DNA of 64,000 nucleotides from Fen-183 sp036504335. GTDB taxonomy: Bacteria > Acidobacteriota > Thermoanaerobaculia > UBA5066. Position numbers and translations under genes: made by a program. The stretch is from assembly GCA_036504335.1 (NCBI GenBank), contig DASXVJ010000001.1, positions 1 to 64,000 of the forward strand, in the 5' to 3' direction. Positions within the stretch are counted from its first letter, which is position 1. Each line of letters begins with the position of its first letter. The notes below the pieces were generated by a model. The model saw nothing but the letters and a program-made list of their open reading frames with translations, ran no database searches and was not told the origin of the DNA. This document shows, piece by piece, positions 16,247 to 24,800 of this stretch.

Positions 16247-17841
16247 AATCCTTCCCCTCCCGCCTGCACGTCCCCGTGCTCGTGCTCGGATCCGGAATCG
16301 CCGGACTCTCCACGGCGTATCGCCTCGCGCGCCGCGGCGTGAAGGTCCTCGTTCTCACGAAGGCGGCGGACCCGGCCGAGTGCAACACGGCATGGGCGCA
16401 GGGCGGGATCATCTACTTCGGCAAGGGCGACTCGCAGGCGTCGCTCGCGAAGGACATCCTCCGCGCGGGCGCCGGCCTTTGCCGGCCCGAGGCCGTCGAA
16501 CTCCTCGCGCGGCGCGGGCCCGAGGTCGTCCGAAGCATCCTCCTCCGCGACGTGGGCGTGCCGTTCTCCCGCACGCGCCGCGGCGACCTCGACTTCACGC
16601 GCGAGGGCGCCCACTCGGTCGCGCGGATCGTCCACTCGGCCGACGCGACCGGGAAGGCGATCGAGACTGCGATGCTCGCGCGCCTGAAGGCCGAGAAGAA
16701 CGTCACGGTCTGGACCGAAGCGACGGCGATCGACCTCATCACCGCCCGCCACCACTCGACGGACGTGGCGCAGCGCTACGCGCTCCAGGACCCCTGCCTC
16801 GGCGCGTACGTCCTCGACGCGGACGCCCGCGTCCACACCGTCCTCGCCGACTTCACGGTCCTCGCGACCGGCGGCGTCGGACGGCTGTTTCTCCACACGA
16901 CGAACACGCGCCACGCGATCGGGGACGGTCTCGCGATGGCCGAGCGGGCGGGCGCCGCGACGCTGAACCTCGAGTACGTGCAGTTCCACCCCACGACGCT
17001 CTACCACCCGGACGCCGAGGGCTTCCTGATCTCCGAGTCGCTCCGCGGCGAAGGCGCCGTCCTCGTGAATCGTTCGGGTGAGGCGTTCATGCGCCGGTAC
17101 GACCGCCGCAAGGACCTCGCGCCGCGCGACATCGTGACGCGCGCGATCGTCACTGAAATGACCGAGCGCGGCGAGCCCTGCGTTTATCTCGACCTCGCGC
17201 GGCACTTCAAGTCGCACGAGGGGCTCGGCATCCGCGAGCGCTTTCCGATGATCGCGGCGCGCTGCGCGGAACTCGGCGTCGACATCGCGAACGAGCCGAT
17301 CCCGGTGGTTCCCGCCGCGCATTACCACTGCGGCGGCGTCCTCGTGGACCTCGACGGGCGCACGACGATCCGGCGCCTGTACGCCGTCGGCGAGGCGAGC
17401 TGCACGGGCGTCCACGGCGCGAACCGCCTCGCGTCGACGTCCCTCCTCGAGGGGCTCGTCTGGGGAGACGCGGCCGCGACGGCGATCGCGGCGCGCCTGA
17501 AGAAGGAAGGGCGCCAGCCCGCCGGCACGTTCCGGGCGATCCCGGACTGGATGTCGCCCGGCGACGCGGCGAACGAGGATCCGGCGCTCCTCCAGCAGGA
17601 CTGGGCGACGATCCGGAACACGATGTGGAACTACGTCGGGATCGTGCGGACGACCGCGCGCCTCGCGCGCGCCGTCGCGGACCTGCGCGACCTCGAGAAG
17701 CGGATCCTGCGTTTCTACCAGGTCACGAAGATCAGCAAGGAGATCGTCGACCTCTTCCACGGCGTTCGCGCGGCCCACGCGATCGCGACGGCGGCCTTCA
17801 AGAACCCCGTCTCGAAGGGCTGCCACTACCGGAAGAACTGA
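16243..17841 (+). CDS. nadB: L-aspartate oxidase
   Basis: A flavoprotein of 532 residues, the usual length, converting L-aspartate to iminoaspartate for NadA in the first step of NAD synthesis. The N-terminal FAD-binding motif VLGSGIAGLSTAYRLA is at about residues 10-25. QFHPTTLYHPDAEGFLISE, SLRGEGAVLVNRSGEAFMRR and the closing AAHYHCGGVLVDLDGRT are typical of the fumarate reductase/NadB family, and VGEASCTGVHGANRLASTSL marks the second FAD site. The start overlaps nadC by 4 nt. Confidence 0.95.
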   Translation: MKSFPSRLHVPVLVLGSGIAGLSTAYRLARRGVKVLVLTKAADPAECNTAWAQGGIIYFGKGDSQASLAKDILRAGAGLCRPEAVELLARRGPEVVRSILLRDVGVPFSRTRRGDLDFTREGAHSVARIVHSADATGKAIETAMLARLKAEKNVTVWTEATAIDLITARHHSTDVAQRYALQDPCLGAYVLDADARVHTVLADFTVLATGGVGRLFLHTTNTRHAIGDGLAMAERAGAATLNLEYVQFHPTTLYHPDAEGFLISESLRGEGAVLVNRSGEAFMRRYDRRKDLAPRDIVTRAIVTEMTERGEPCVYLDLARHFKSHEGLGIRERFPMIAARCAELGVDIANEPIPVVPAAHYHCGGVLVDLDGRTTIRRLYAVGEASCTGVHGANRLASTSLLEGLVWGDAAATAIAARLKKEGRQPAGTFRAIPDWMSPGDAANEDPALLQQDWATIRNTMWNYVGIVRTTARLARAVADLRDLEKRILRFYQVTKISKEIVDLFHGVRAAHAIATAAFKNPVSKGCHYRKN

Positions 17842-17846
17842 GCTCC

Positions 17847-17885
17847 TTTACATGTGATGCACATGCGAGTAGCGTATTCGCATGT
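17847..17885 (+). promoter_or_regulatory. Promoter/operator of the toxin-antitoxin pair
   Basis: Two nested inverted repeats sit just before the antitoxin: CATGTG-ATG-CACATG (17851-17865) and ACATGCGA-N9-TCGCATGT (17861-17868 and 17878-17885). The antitoxin ATG (17882) lies inside the right arm of the second. TTTACA (17847-17852) with 17-nt spacing to TAGCGT (17870-17875) could be the promoter; the transcript would then start at or near the ATG. There is no Shine-Dalgarno. This looks like the autoregulatory site bound by a ribbon-helix-helix antitoxin. Confidence 0.55.
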
Positions 17886-18109
17886 CCACGATGATCCAGA
17901 TCCGCAATGTCCCGGACGATCTTCACCGCAAGCTGAAGGCCCGTGCCGCCATGGCCGGCATGTCGCTGTCGGACTACCTCCTCGGGGAGGCTCGACGCGC
18001 CGCCGACCGCCCGACGCCCGATGAGATTCGCAAGCGCCTCAAAAGCCGCCAGCCGGTGAAGTTCAAGGGAAGCGCGGCCGAGATCCGCCGCCTGAGGGGT
18101 CCCCTCTGA
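17882..18109 (+). CDS. vapB: VapB/FitA-type antitoxin, ribbon-helix-helix
   Basis: A 75-residue protein. The N-terminus (MIQIRNVPDDLHRKLKARAA, then MSLSDYLL) is the ribbon-helix-helix DNA-binding fold of FitA/VapB antitoxins. The C-terminal part (PTPDEIRKRLKSRQPVKF) is the expected toxin-binding tail. It should neutralise the PIN toxin encoded 5 nt downstream and repress its own promoter with it. The overlapping inverted repeats at 17851-17885 support this. Confidence 0.85.
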   Translation: MSTMIQIRNVPDDLHRKLKARAAMAGMSLSDYLLGEARRAADRPTPDEIRKRLKSRQPVKFKGSAAEIRRLRGPL

Positions 18110-18114
18110 CCGTT

Positions 18115-18498
18115 GTGGATGCGTCCGTCGTCGTCGATGCCCTACTGGGCGCGCCGGAGGGTTCGCGCTTGCGCAGCCGCCTCTTCGCCGGCGGCGCTTC
18201 CCTGCACGCCCCGCACCTTCTCGACCTCGAGGTCCTCCACGTTCTTCGGCGGCTCGAGCGGCGCGGAATCCTCCACACGTCGCGGGCGGCCGAAGCCGTC
18301 GAAGACCTTCTCGACCTGCCGCTGACGCGGTATCCCCACGTCGCTCTCGCCTCCCGCATTTGGGAGTTGCGCGGGGCGCTGACAGCCTACGACGCCGCCT
18401 ACGTCGCCCTCGCCGAGGCGCTCGGCGCGCCGCTCCTCACGCGCGACGCCGCACTCGCGTCGGCGCGCGGCCACCGAGCCCGCGTCGAGCTCGTTTGA
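18115..18498 (+). CDS. vapC: VapC toxin, PIN-domain ribonuclease
   Basis: A 127-residue PIN-domain endoribonuclease. The acidic metal-binding residues are all present: Asp2 (MDASVVVDAL), Glu39 (LDLEVLHVL), Asp93 (TAYDAAYVALAE) and Asp111 (LLTRDAAL). VapC toxins cleave tRNA or rRNA when not bound by VapB. It starts at GTG, 5 nt after the vapB stop. The pair lies between nadB and the ruv operon with no sign of a wider mobile element. Confidence 0.88.
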   Translation: MDASVVVDALLGAPEGSRLRSRLFAGGASLHAPHLLDLEVLHVLRRLERRGILHTSRAAEAVEDLLDLPLTRYPHVALASRIWELRGALTAYDAAYVALAEALGAPLLTRDAALASARGHRARVELV

Positions 18499-18520
18499 GC
18501 AGGCTGCTCTTCCGGCGGAA

Positions 18521-18658
18521 CTAGCGGCCCGCTTCGGCGACGGGCGGTTTCAGGATGTCGTCCCCTCGCGCGAGGGCGCGGAGCGCCGGGTCTGAGAGCG
18601 GGCCCTGCCGCTCGAGGTGCGTGCGCGCCTCGGCGGCCTGCTCCTGGCGAAGGCTCAC
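18521..18658 (-). CDS. Possible small protein coupled to the lipid kinase gene
   Basis: A 45-codon frame whose GTG start overlaps the stop of the upstream kinase gene as GTGA. The product (SLRQEQAAEARTHLERQGPL ... DDILKPPVAEAGR) is hydrophilic, probably helical, and matches no family I know. The overlap is of the kind used for translational coupling elsewhere in this window, which is the main argument for it. In DNA this GC-rich, short open frames arise by chance, so confidence is low. Confidence 0.3.
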   Translation of the reverse strand: MSLRQEQAAEARTHLERQGPLSDPALRALARGDDILKPPVAEAGR

Positions 18659-19566
18659 TCCGGAACGAGAATCGAGACGCGCCCCGCCGCCGGGCCGACT
18701 GTGACGGGCGTCGTGCCGGCGGCGTCTCCGTCCACCTGGACCTCCAGCTCGTAGCCCGCCTTCGAGCGCGCCGTGAACGAGCGCACGGCCATCCGCGAGA
18801 CGCCCTCGTCGGCAAGGTGCGCGGCCTTCCCGCCCGAGAGGTGGTGGTAGAAGAGCATCAGCGTCCTGCGCGAACGCGACGTGAAGAGGACGAGGTCGAG
18901 GATCTCGTCCGTCGGGTCCGCGTGCGGCGACAGGATCGGCTCGCCGCCGTAGCGCGCGGTGTTCGCGGAGACGACGAACGTCGCCTCGCGGCGGAACGGC
19001 TTCCCCTCCGCGTCCACGCCCTCGACCTCGATCGCGGGAAACTCGTACTTCGCCCACTCGAGCGTCGCGGTCCAGCCGATTCCCGCGCGGCCGAAGAGGC
19101 GCTTCAGGATCGGAACCGCGTGCGTCATGACGCGCGCGTCGAACCCGACGCCCGCCCCGATGAGGCACGCGCGGCCCGCGGCGTGAAACACCGTGAGCGG
19201 ACGCGCGCGCGCGGAGAAGAGGGCGGCCTCGGCCGCGCCGACGTCGGCGACGCCGAACTCGCGCGCGACGACGTTCGTGGTGCCCGCGGGAAGGATCGCG
19301 ATCGGGACGTCCCGCCCGAGCAGCGCCTCCGCCGCCTCGCCGAGCGTGCCGTCGCCGCCCGCGACGGCCACGAGGTCGAGCGCGCTCCCGAGCCGCTCCG
19401 TGACGAGCTCGGTCGCGTGGCGCGGGCGCTCCGTCGGGATCGCATCGAGCGCGAGGCCGCGCGCGGCCGCGCGCCGGACGACTCCGGGTACGTCGATCCG
19501 CCGGGCCGCGCCGCCCGCCTTCGGGTTGTAGACGAGGATCCCGCGCCGCGGGCGCGCGTCAGCCAA
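18655..19566 (-). CDS. Diacylglycerol/lipid kinase family protein (YegS-like)
   Basis: A 303-residue cytoplasmic or membrane-peripheral kinase of the DAGK catalytic-domain family. Conserved parts are VYNPKAGG near the start, VAVAGGDGTLGEAAEALLG (nucleotide binding), ILPAGTTNVVAREFG, and the C-terminal EVQVDGD before the final strand. Such enzymes phosphorylate diacylglycerol or related lipids, or sphingoid bases; the substrate cannot be told. The TTG start overlaps the ruvB stop by 8 nt, so it is part of the ruv operon's transcript. Confidence 0.82.
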   Translation of the reverse strand: MADARPRRGILVYNPKAGGAARRIDVPGVVRRAAARGLALDAIPTERPRHATELVTERLGSALDLVAVAGGDGTLGEAAEALLGRDVPIAILPAGTTNVVAREFGVADVGAAEAALFSARARPLTVFHAAGRACLIGAGVGFDARVMTHAVPILKRLFGRAGIGWTATLEWAKYEFPAIEVEGVDAEGKPFRREATFVVSANTARYGGEPILSPHADPTDEILDLVLFTSRSRRTLMLFYHHLSGGKAAHLADEGVSRMAVRSFTARSKAGYELEVQVDGDAAGTTPVTVGPAAGRVSILVPE

Positions 19567-20578
19567 ACAGCGTTCCCGGACCCGAGGCCGGTTTGAGGCC
19601 GAGGTGCCGGTAGGCCAGGGCCGACGCGACGCGTCCCTTCGGGGTGCGCTGCAGGAACCCCGACTGGAGGAGGAACGGCTCGTAGAGGTCCTCGAGCGTG
19701 CCCTTGTCCTCTCCGAGCGAGTGCGCGAGCGCCGACAGGCCCACGGGGCCGCCGCCGAAGCGCTCGATCATCGTCGAGAGGATGCGGCGGTCGACCTCGT
19801 CGAGGCCGTGGTGATCGACCTCGAGCTTGTCGAGCGCCGTCTCGGCCGCGCGCGCCGAGATGCGCGTCTCGCCCGCCACCTCCGCGTAATCGCGCACGCG
19901 CCGGAGCAGCCGGTTCGCGATGCGCGGGGTGCCTCGGCTGCGCTTGGCGATCTCGCGCGCGGCATCGGCGTCGACCGGGCAGCCGAGGATCTCGGACGAG
20001 CGCGTCACGATCGTCCCGAGGGCGTCGGCGTCGTAGTAGTCGAGGCGGTGCGTGATCCCGAAGCGCGACGTGAAAGGCTGCGAGAGGAGGCCCGCGCGCG
20101 TCGTCGCCCCGACGAGCGTGAACGGCGGGAGCCGGAGCTCGACGGTCCGGGCGCCGGGGCCCGAGCCGATCACGAGGTCGAGCTTCCCGTCCTCCATCGC
20201 GGGGTAAAGGATCTCCTCGACGGCCGGCGGCATCCGGTGGATCTCGTCGATGAAGAGGACGTCCCCCGGCGCGAGATTCGTGAGAAGCGCGGCGAGGTCG
20301 CCCGCCTTCTCGAGGACGGGCCCGGACGTGACGCGGATCTGCGCTCCCATCTCGCGGGCGATGATGTGCGCGAGCGTCGTCTTGCCGAGGCCCGGCGGGC
20401 CCGACAGGAGGACGTGGTCGAGCGGCTCCTGCCGCTGCCGCGCCGCCTGCAGGAAGACGCCGAGCGTCTCCTTGAGCTTCGGCTGCCCGATGAACTCCGG
20501 CAGCGCCCGCGGCCGGAGCGTGATCTCGGGGTCGGCCTCCTCCGTCTGGAGGACTCCCGAGAGGATCCGTTCGTCCAT
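19559..20578 (-). CDS. ruvB: Holliday junction branch migration helicase RuvB
   Basis: A 339-residue AAA+ motor, the normal length. It has LRPRALPEFIGQPKLKETL at the N-terminus, Walker A (GPPGLGKTTLAH), Walker B (LFIDEIHRM), the sensor region GATTRAGLLSQPFTSRFGI and the C-terminal winged helix (GLSALAHSLGEDKGTLEDLY). It drives branch migration of Holliday junctions together with RuvA, whose gene ends 7 nt upstream. ruvC is not in this window. Confidence 0.97.
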   Translation of the reverse strand: MDERILSGVLQTEEADPEITLRPRALPEFIGQPKLKETLGVFLQAARQRQEPLDHVLLSGPPGLGKTTLAHIIAREMGAQIRVTSGPVLEKAGDLAALLTNLAPGDVLFIDEIHRMPPAVEEILYPAMEDGKLDLVIGSGPGARTVELRLPPFTLVGATTRAGLLSQPFTSRFGITHRLDYYDADALGTIVTRSSEILGCPVDADAAREIAKRSRGTPRIANRLLRRVRDYAEVAGETRISARAAETALDKLEVDHHGLDEVDRRILSTMIERFGGGPVGLSALAHSLGEDKGTLEDLYEPFLLQSGFLQRTPKGRVASALAYRHLGLKPASGPGTLFG

Positions 20579-20585
20579 GCGCCGA

Positions 20586-21179
20586 TTATCGGGCCAACGA
20601 CTTCAGCGCGGCCGACAGGATCTTGTTGAGGTCGCCCGTCCCCACGGCGCGCACGGCGCTCTCGACGGCCTGCTCGGCCTGGAGGGCCTTGTAGCCGAGG
20701 TTCTGGAGCGCGCCGATCGCGTCGTCCACGACGGACGTCTTCCCCGCCGCGGAGCCGGAGCCCGGGCCGAGGCCGAATCCCGCGAGCTTTTCCTTCAGCT
20801 CGAGCCCGAGGCGCTCGGCCAGCTTCTTGCCGACGCCCGGGATCGTCGCGAGGACCCGCGCGTTCTGCGAGGCGATCGCGCCGACGAGCTCCGGCAGCGG
20901 CAGGCCCGACAGCACCGTGAGCGCGACTTTCGGCCCGATTCCCGACACGGAGAGGAGCCGCTCGAAGACGTACTTCTCCTGCGGCGTCGCGAACCCGAAG
21001 AGCTGGAGCGCGTCCTCGCGGACGTGCGTGTGCACGTGGAGGACGGCCTTCTCGCCCGCGGCCGGCAGCGCCGAGAACGTCCCGAGCGGGATCGCGAGCT
21101 CGTAGCCCACGCCGTGCACGTCGAGGACGATCCTGTCCGTCTTGAGGTCGAGGATCGTCCCCGTGAGGCGCGAAATCAC
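20586..21179 (-). CDS. ruvA: Holliday junction DNA-binding subunit RuvA
   Basis: A 197-residue protein: an N-terminal OB fold (MISRLTGTILDLKTDRIVLD), the tandem helix-hairpin-helix region (LLSVSGIGPKVALTVLSGLP, then ATIPGVGKKLAERLGLELKE) and, after a Gly/Ser linker, the C-terminal RuvB-binding domain (DDAIGALQNLGYKALQAEQA). It tetramerises on four-way junctions and loads RuvB. The GTG start lies 23 nt after the ppiD stop. Confidence 0.96.
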   Translation of the reverse strand: MISRLTGTILDLKTDRIVLDVHGVGYELAIPLGTFSALPAAGEKAVLHVHTHVREDALQLFGFATPQEKYVFERLLSVSGIGPKVALTVLSGLPLPELVGAIASQNARVLATIPGVGKKLAERLGLELKEKLAGFGLGPGSGSAAGKTSVVDDAIGALQNLGYKALQAEQAVESAVRAVGTGDLNKILSAALKSLAR

Positions 21180-21202
21180 GCCACTATGTTACGTGCTCCG
21201 GG

Positions 21203-23149
21203 TCAGGTGCGAGCCCCGGCCATCCGCGAGAGGAGATCCTTGTTGAACTCCACCTTGAGGTCGGCTCGCTGCCTTTGGATGAGCGCCTGCAGCACGCGGG
21301 AGGCCTTCTGGCCCCGAAGCTGCTCCTTCAGTGCGGCCTTCTCCTTCTCGAAGGCGGCCGCGTCGAACGGCGTGACGCTTTCGATGCGGAAGACGACGGC
21401 GCCGCGCGCATCGACCGCGACGGGCCCCTTCGTCTCGCCCGCCTTCGCGGCGAACACGGCGTCGAGGACGGCCTTCGGCGCGCCGAGGCCCGGGACAGGC
21501 CCGGACTTCGGGAACGCGTCGGGCGTCTCGACCTTGAGGTTCGCCTTCTTCGCGAACGCTTCGAGCGACCCCGCGGACGCGAGGGCCTGCTTCACGCTCG
21601 CGAGCGTCGCCTCGTCCTGCTTCTTCTTCTGGATGTCGGAGAGGACGCGCGCCTTGACCTCGGCGAACGCCGGGAGCCCGGGCTTCCGGATCTCGACGCA
21701 CTTGACGATCGCCTCGCCGCGCGCGGTCGAGACGCCGGCGGCGGCGGTCTCGCCTTCTTTCAGGCCGAAGAGCTTCTCGGTGAACTGCGGGTTGAAACCG
21801 ATTCCCGCGGGCGCGTCGGTCCGCGCGAGAAAGTCCGTCTCGTTGAACGTGACGCTGGCGGACGCGAGCTTCCGGAGGTCGTCGTCCGAGGGCTTCCCGA
21901 GCTTCGCGACTTTCTCGGAGAGCGACACGGCGAGGCGCTTGGCCTCCTCGCGCGCGCGGTCCTCCTGGAGGCGCTGGCGGATGCCGGGCGCCACCTCGAA
22001 GAACGGCTGGACGCGCTCGCCCGTCCGCTCGAGGACCTGGATCACGTGGTACCCGAAGCTCGACCGGACGGGCCCGACGATCTCCTTTTCCTTCGCGCCG
22101 AACGCGGCCGCCTCGAACTCCTTGACCATGCGGCCCTTCGGGAAGGACCCCAGGTCGCCGCCGTTCGCCTTCGAGCCGGGATCGTCGGACTCGGCCTTCG
22201 CGAGCGCGGCGAAATCCGCGCCGCCCTTCAGCTTTCTCACCGCGGCGTCCGCCCGCGCCTTCTGGGCCGCCTCGCCGGCGCCCTCGACCTTGTAGAGGAT
22301 GTGGCGAACGTGGACCTCTTCGCCCTTGCGATAGGCCTCGGTGTTCGCGGTGTAGTCGGCCTGCACGTCGGCGTCCGTCACCTGGATCGAGGGGCGGATC
22401 TTCGAGCTCTCGACGAGCAGGTACTTCGCCTTGCGCTTCTCGGGCTGCATGTAAGGCGTCGGGTTCGACTTGAACCACGCCTCGGCTTCCTGGTCCGACA
22501 CGGCCGCGGGCGCCGCGACGGCCGGGGGCGCGAGCGCGTAGGCGATCTTTGCCTTCACGTTGCGGCCTTCGTACTCGGCCTTCACGTCGTCGTCGCCGAC
22601 GACCATCGACTGCGTGTAGAACCGGTTCAGCTTCTCGAGGACGAGCGCGTCGCGCGAGTCGGCCTCGAAGCTCTCGGGCGAGAGGCGGTTCGCGGCGAGG
22701 ATCCGCTTGTACGCGGCGTCGCCGACGAAGACGCCGTCCTTCACGAACAGCGGCCGGCCCGACTGCGGATCCTTGATGCCGAGAAGGTGCTGCGTGAGCT
22801 CCTCGTCGGTCACCTTGATTCCGAGCTTTTCCGCCTCTCCGCGCAGGAGGCGCCGGTCGATCATGCCGTTCAGGACCTGCTCGGGCAGGTTCATCGCGCG
22901 CGCGAGCTCGGGGCTGTAATTCTTGCCGTAGGCCTGCCGGTAGCGCTCCTCGGCGAAGGCGTATTCCTTCTGGAACTCCGCCGTCGTCACACGGATGCCG
23001 CCCGCCTTGGCGGCGAGCGTCGTGTCGGTCCCGGCGCCGCGCGTGTTGCCCATGCCCCAGTCCACGAAGACGAACAGGACGAAGACGGCGATGACCCCCC
23101 AGAGGATCCACTTGAGGTGCTTGAAGTTCTCACGCAGCTGTTTGAGCAT
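21203..23149 (-). CDS. ppiD: Membrane-anchored peptidyl-prolyl isomerase PpiD (SurA_N / parvulin)
   Basis: A 648-residue periplasmic folding factor held by one N-terminal transmembrane helix (WILWGVIAVFVLFVFVDWGM). It has a SurA-N-like chaperone region (VTTAEFQKEYAFAEERYRQA ... LNGMIDRRLLRGEAEKLGIK), a parvulin domain around residues 270-375 (VHVRHILYKVEGAGEAAQKA ... GSFPKGRMVKEFEAAAF ... SFGYHVIQVLER) and a second chaperone-like part. It helps secreted and outer-membrane proteins fold. Its 3' end leads into ruvA. The intergenic region to the divergent fecR-like gene contains TTACCG-N8-CGGTAA (23219-23238). Confidence 0.88.
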   Translation of the reverse strand: MLKQLRENFKHLKWILWGVIAVFVLFVFVDWGMGNTRGAGTDTTLAAKAGGIRVTTAEFQKEYAFAEERYRQAYGKNYSPELARAMNLPEQVLNGMIDRRLLRGEAEKLGIKVTDEELTQHLLGIKDPQSGRPLFVKDGVFVGDAAYKRILAANRLSPESFEADSRDALVLEKLNRFYTQSMVVGDDDVKAEYEGRNVKAKIAYALAPPAVAAPAAVSDQEAEAWFKSNPTPYMQPEKRKAKYLLVESSKIRPSIQVTDADVQADYTANTEAYRKGEEVHVRHILYKVEGAGEAAQKARADAAVRKLKGGADFAALAKAESDDPGSKANGGDLGSFPKGRMVKEFEAAAFGAKEKEIVGPVRSSFGYHVIQVLERTGERVQPFFEVAPGIRQRLQEDRAREEAKRLAVSLSEKVAKLGKPSDDDLRKLASASVTFNETDFLARTDAPAGIGFNPQFTEKLFGLKEGETAAAGVSTARGEAIVKCVEIRKPGLPAFAEVKARVLSDIQKKKQDEATLASVKQALASAGSLEAFAKKANLKVETPDAFPKSGPVPGLGAPKAVLDAVFAAKAGETKGPVAVDARGAVVFRIESVTPFDAAAFEKEKAALKEQLRGQKASRVLQALIQRQRADLKVEFNKDLLSRMAGART

Positions 23150-23218
23150 TTCTTCTCCGGAACCGGGCGCGGCCCGCGTCGCGCGGTGCCGCCACCCGAA
23201 AGAACGGGCGACGATACC

Positions 23219-23238
23219 TTACCGACAGGCGGCGGTAA
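23219..23238. repeat. Inverted repeat between ppiD and the shape operon
   Basis: TTACCG (23219-23224) and CGGTAA (23233-23238) form perfect 6-bp arms 8 nt apart in the divergent intergenic region, upstream of both genes. It may be an operator; no regulator is assigned. Confidence 0.3.
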
Positions 23239-23332
23239 AGTTGGCGGCCCCGGCCCGGCCCGGGGCACGCGCCAAGGCCTTCGCGTGCTATAACATCCGT
23301 TTCTAGAAGGGTTTCCGGAAAACGAAGGCGCC

Positions 23333-24760
23333 ATGATGGACACAAAGAAGGGTCGGGACCTCGAGGGGCAGCTCGAGTGGTACTACGTCTCGACGCAGAC
23401 GCTCGTCCGAATCGTCGTGGGGTTCCTCGTGATCGCGGGCCTCGTGGCGGGCGGCGTCTTCTTCTTCGTGAAACGGGACGACTCCGCGCGCCGCGCGTCG
23501 CAGGAGATCGCCGACGCCGCCGACGTCCTCTCCCGCGCGAAAAAGCAGCAGGACGCTCCGCTCCTCCAGCGCGAGATCGCCGCGGCCGACGAGAAGCTCC
23601 TCGACGCGCGCAAGGACCTCGCGGCCGGACAGAACGAGCGTGCGATCCGGACCGCCCTCGACGTGAAGTCCACCGCGCTGAAGATCATGGCGGGCGCCGT
23701 CATCAAGAGCGAGGCGCACGTCGCGGACGTCGCGGGCACCGTGCAGATCCAGCGCGCGAACCGGACGACCTGGGAGACGCTTCGCCAGAGCATGCCGCTC
23801 CACGAGGGCGACTTCGTCAAGACGGGCCCGAACGGGACGGCCGAGGTCCTCTGGAACGACGGGACGATGTATCGCATCCGGCCCGAGACCCTCTTCGAGG
23901 TCCACGCGAACGCGGGCGGCTCGAACCCGAAGCTCGTGGTCGGCACCACCGACGTCTCGACCGGCGACAAGAGCCGCTCGAAGGTGTCGACGGACGTCGC
24001 GACGGCGAGCATCGCCTCGAACTCCTCCGTCGGGATGCAGCAGGATGCGAGCTCGACGTCCGTGTCGTCCTACCGCGGCTCGACGGTCCTCTCGAACGCT
24101 GCGGGTCAGAGCGTGACGCTCGGCGCGCGCGAGCGCGCCGTCGCCGCGCGCGGCGGCACGATCGGCCCCAAGACGTCCCTGCCGGACGCGCCCGCCCTCC
24201 TCGCGCCGGACGACAATCTCCTCGTCGACCTCCGCAAGACCGAGCCCCTGCGCCTCCGGTGGTCCCCGGTCAAGGAGGCGAGCAGTTACCAGGTGGAGAT
24301 CGCGGCCAGCCGGCTCTTCGTGAAGGATTCCGTCCTCCCCGGCTTCCCGTCCGAGCGCCCCCAGGCCGACACGCTCATTCAGGTGCACGATCCGGGCCTC
24401 TACTTCTGGCACGTGCGCACCGTGAAGAAGGGCTCCCCGACTCTCTACTCGGAGTGGACGGCCGAGCGGCGCTTCAAGGCCGTCGGCGCCGACCAGGCCG
24501 CGGTCCAGGGGGACGCGCTCCCGCCCGATCTCGTGATCACGCAGCGCCCGAACGTCGTCGGCTCCTCCGTCGTCCTCGTGGGAAGGACGGTCCCCGGAGC
24601 ACTTGTCACCGTGAACGGCGAGATGACGGACGTGAACGCCGACGGCAGCTTCCGGAAGATCGTCACGCTCGGCGGCGACGGCATGCAGACGATCGTGATC
24701 AAGGCCCGCACGGCGGGCGGCGAGACGATCAAACGAGAAACGGTGCTCATCAGCAACTGA
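23333..24760 (+). CDS. FecR-domain membrane protein at the head of the shape operon
   Basis: A 475-residue protein with one N-terminal transmembrane helix (IVVGFLVIAGLVAGGVFFFV), then a helical stretch (residues about 55-115) and a FecR domain (VADVAGTVQIQRANRTTWET, HEGDFVKTGPNGTAEVLWND ... YRIRPETLFEV). Next come beta-sandwich modules resembling fibronectin-type folds (LRLRWSPVKEASSYQVEIAA) and a C-terminal module (VPGALVTVNGEMTDVNADGS). Despite the FecR name there is no sigma factor or TonB receptor nearby. Its place, 40 nt before mreB, suggests a periplasmic envelope role, perhaps wall binding. TATAAC (23289-23294) is a candidate -10. Confidence 0.75.
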   Translation: MMDTKKGRDLEGQLEWYYVSTQTLVRIVVGFLVIAGLVAGGVFFFVKRDDSARRASQEIADAADVLSRAKKQQDAPLLQREIAAADEKLLDARKDLAAGQNERAIRTALDVKSTALKIMAGAVIKSEAHVADVAGTVQIQRANRTTWETLRQSMPLHEGDFVKTGPNGTAEVLWNDGTMYRIRPETLFEVHANAGGSNPKLVVGTTDVSTGDKSRSKVSTDVATASIASNSSVGMQQDASSTSVSSYRGSTVLSNAAGQSVTLGARERAVAARGGTIGPKTSLPDAPALLAPDDNLLVDLRKTEPLRLRWSPVKEASSYQVEIAASRLFVKDSVLPGFPSERPQADTLIQVHDPGLYFWHVRTVKKGSPTLYSEWTAERRFKAVGADQAAVQGDALPPDLVITQRPNVVGSSVVLVGRTVPGALVTVNGEMTDVNADGSFRKIVTLGGDGMQTIVIKARTAGGETIKRETVLISN

Positions 24761-24800
24761 ACCCGGCGGTTTCCCGCCGGCTCCCGAAAGGAATCTTCCC

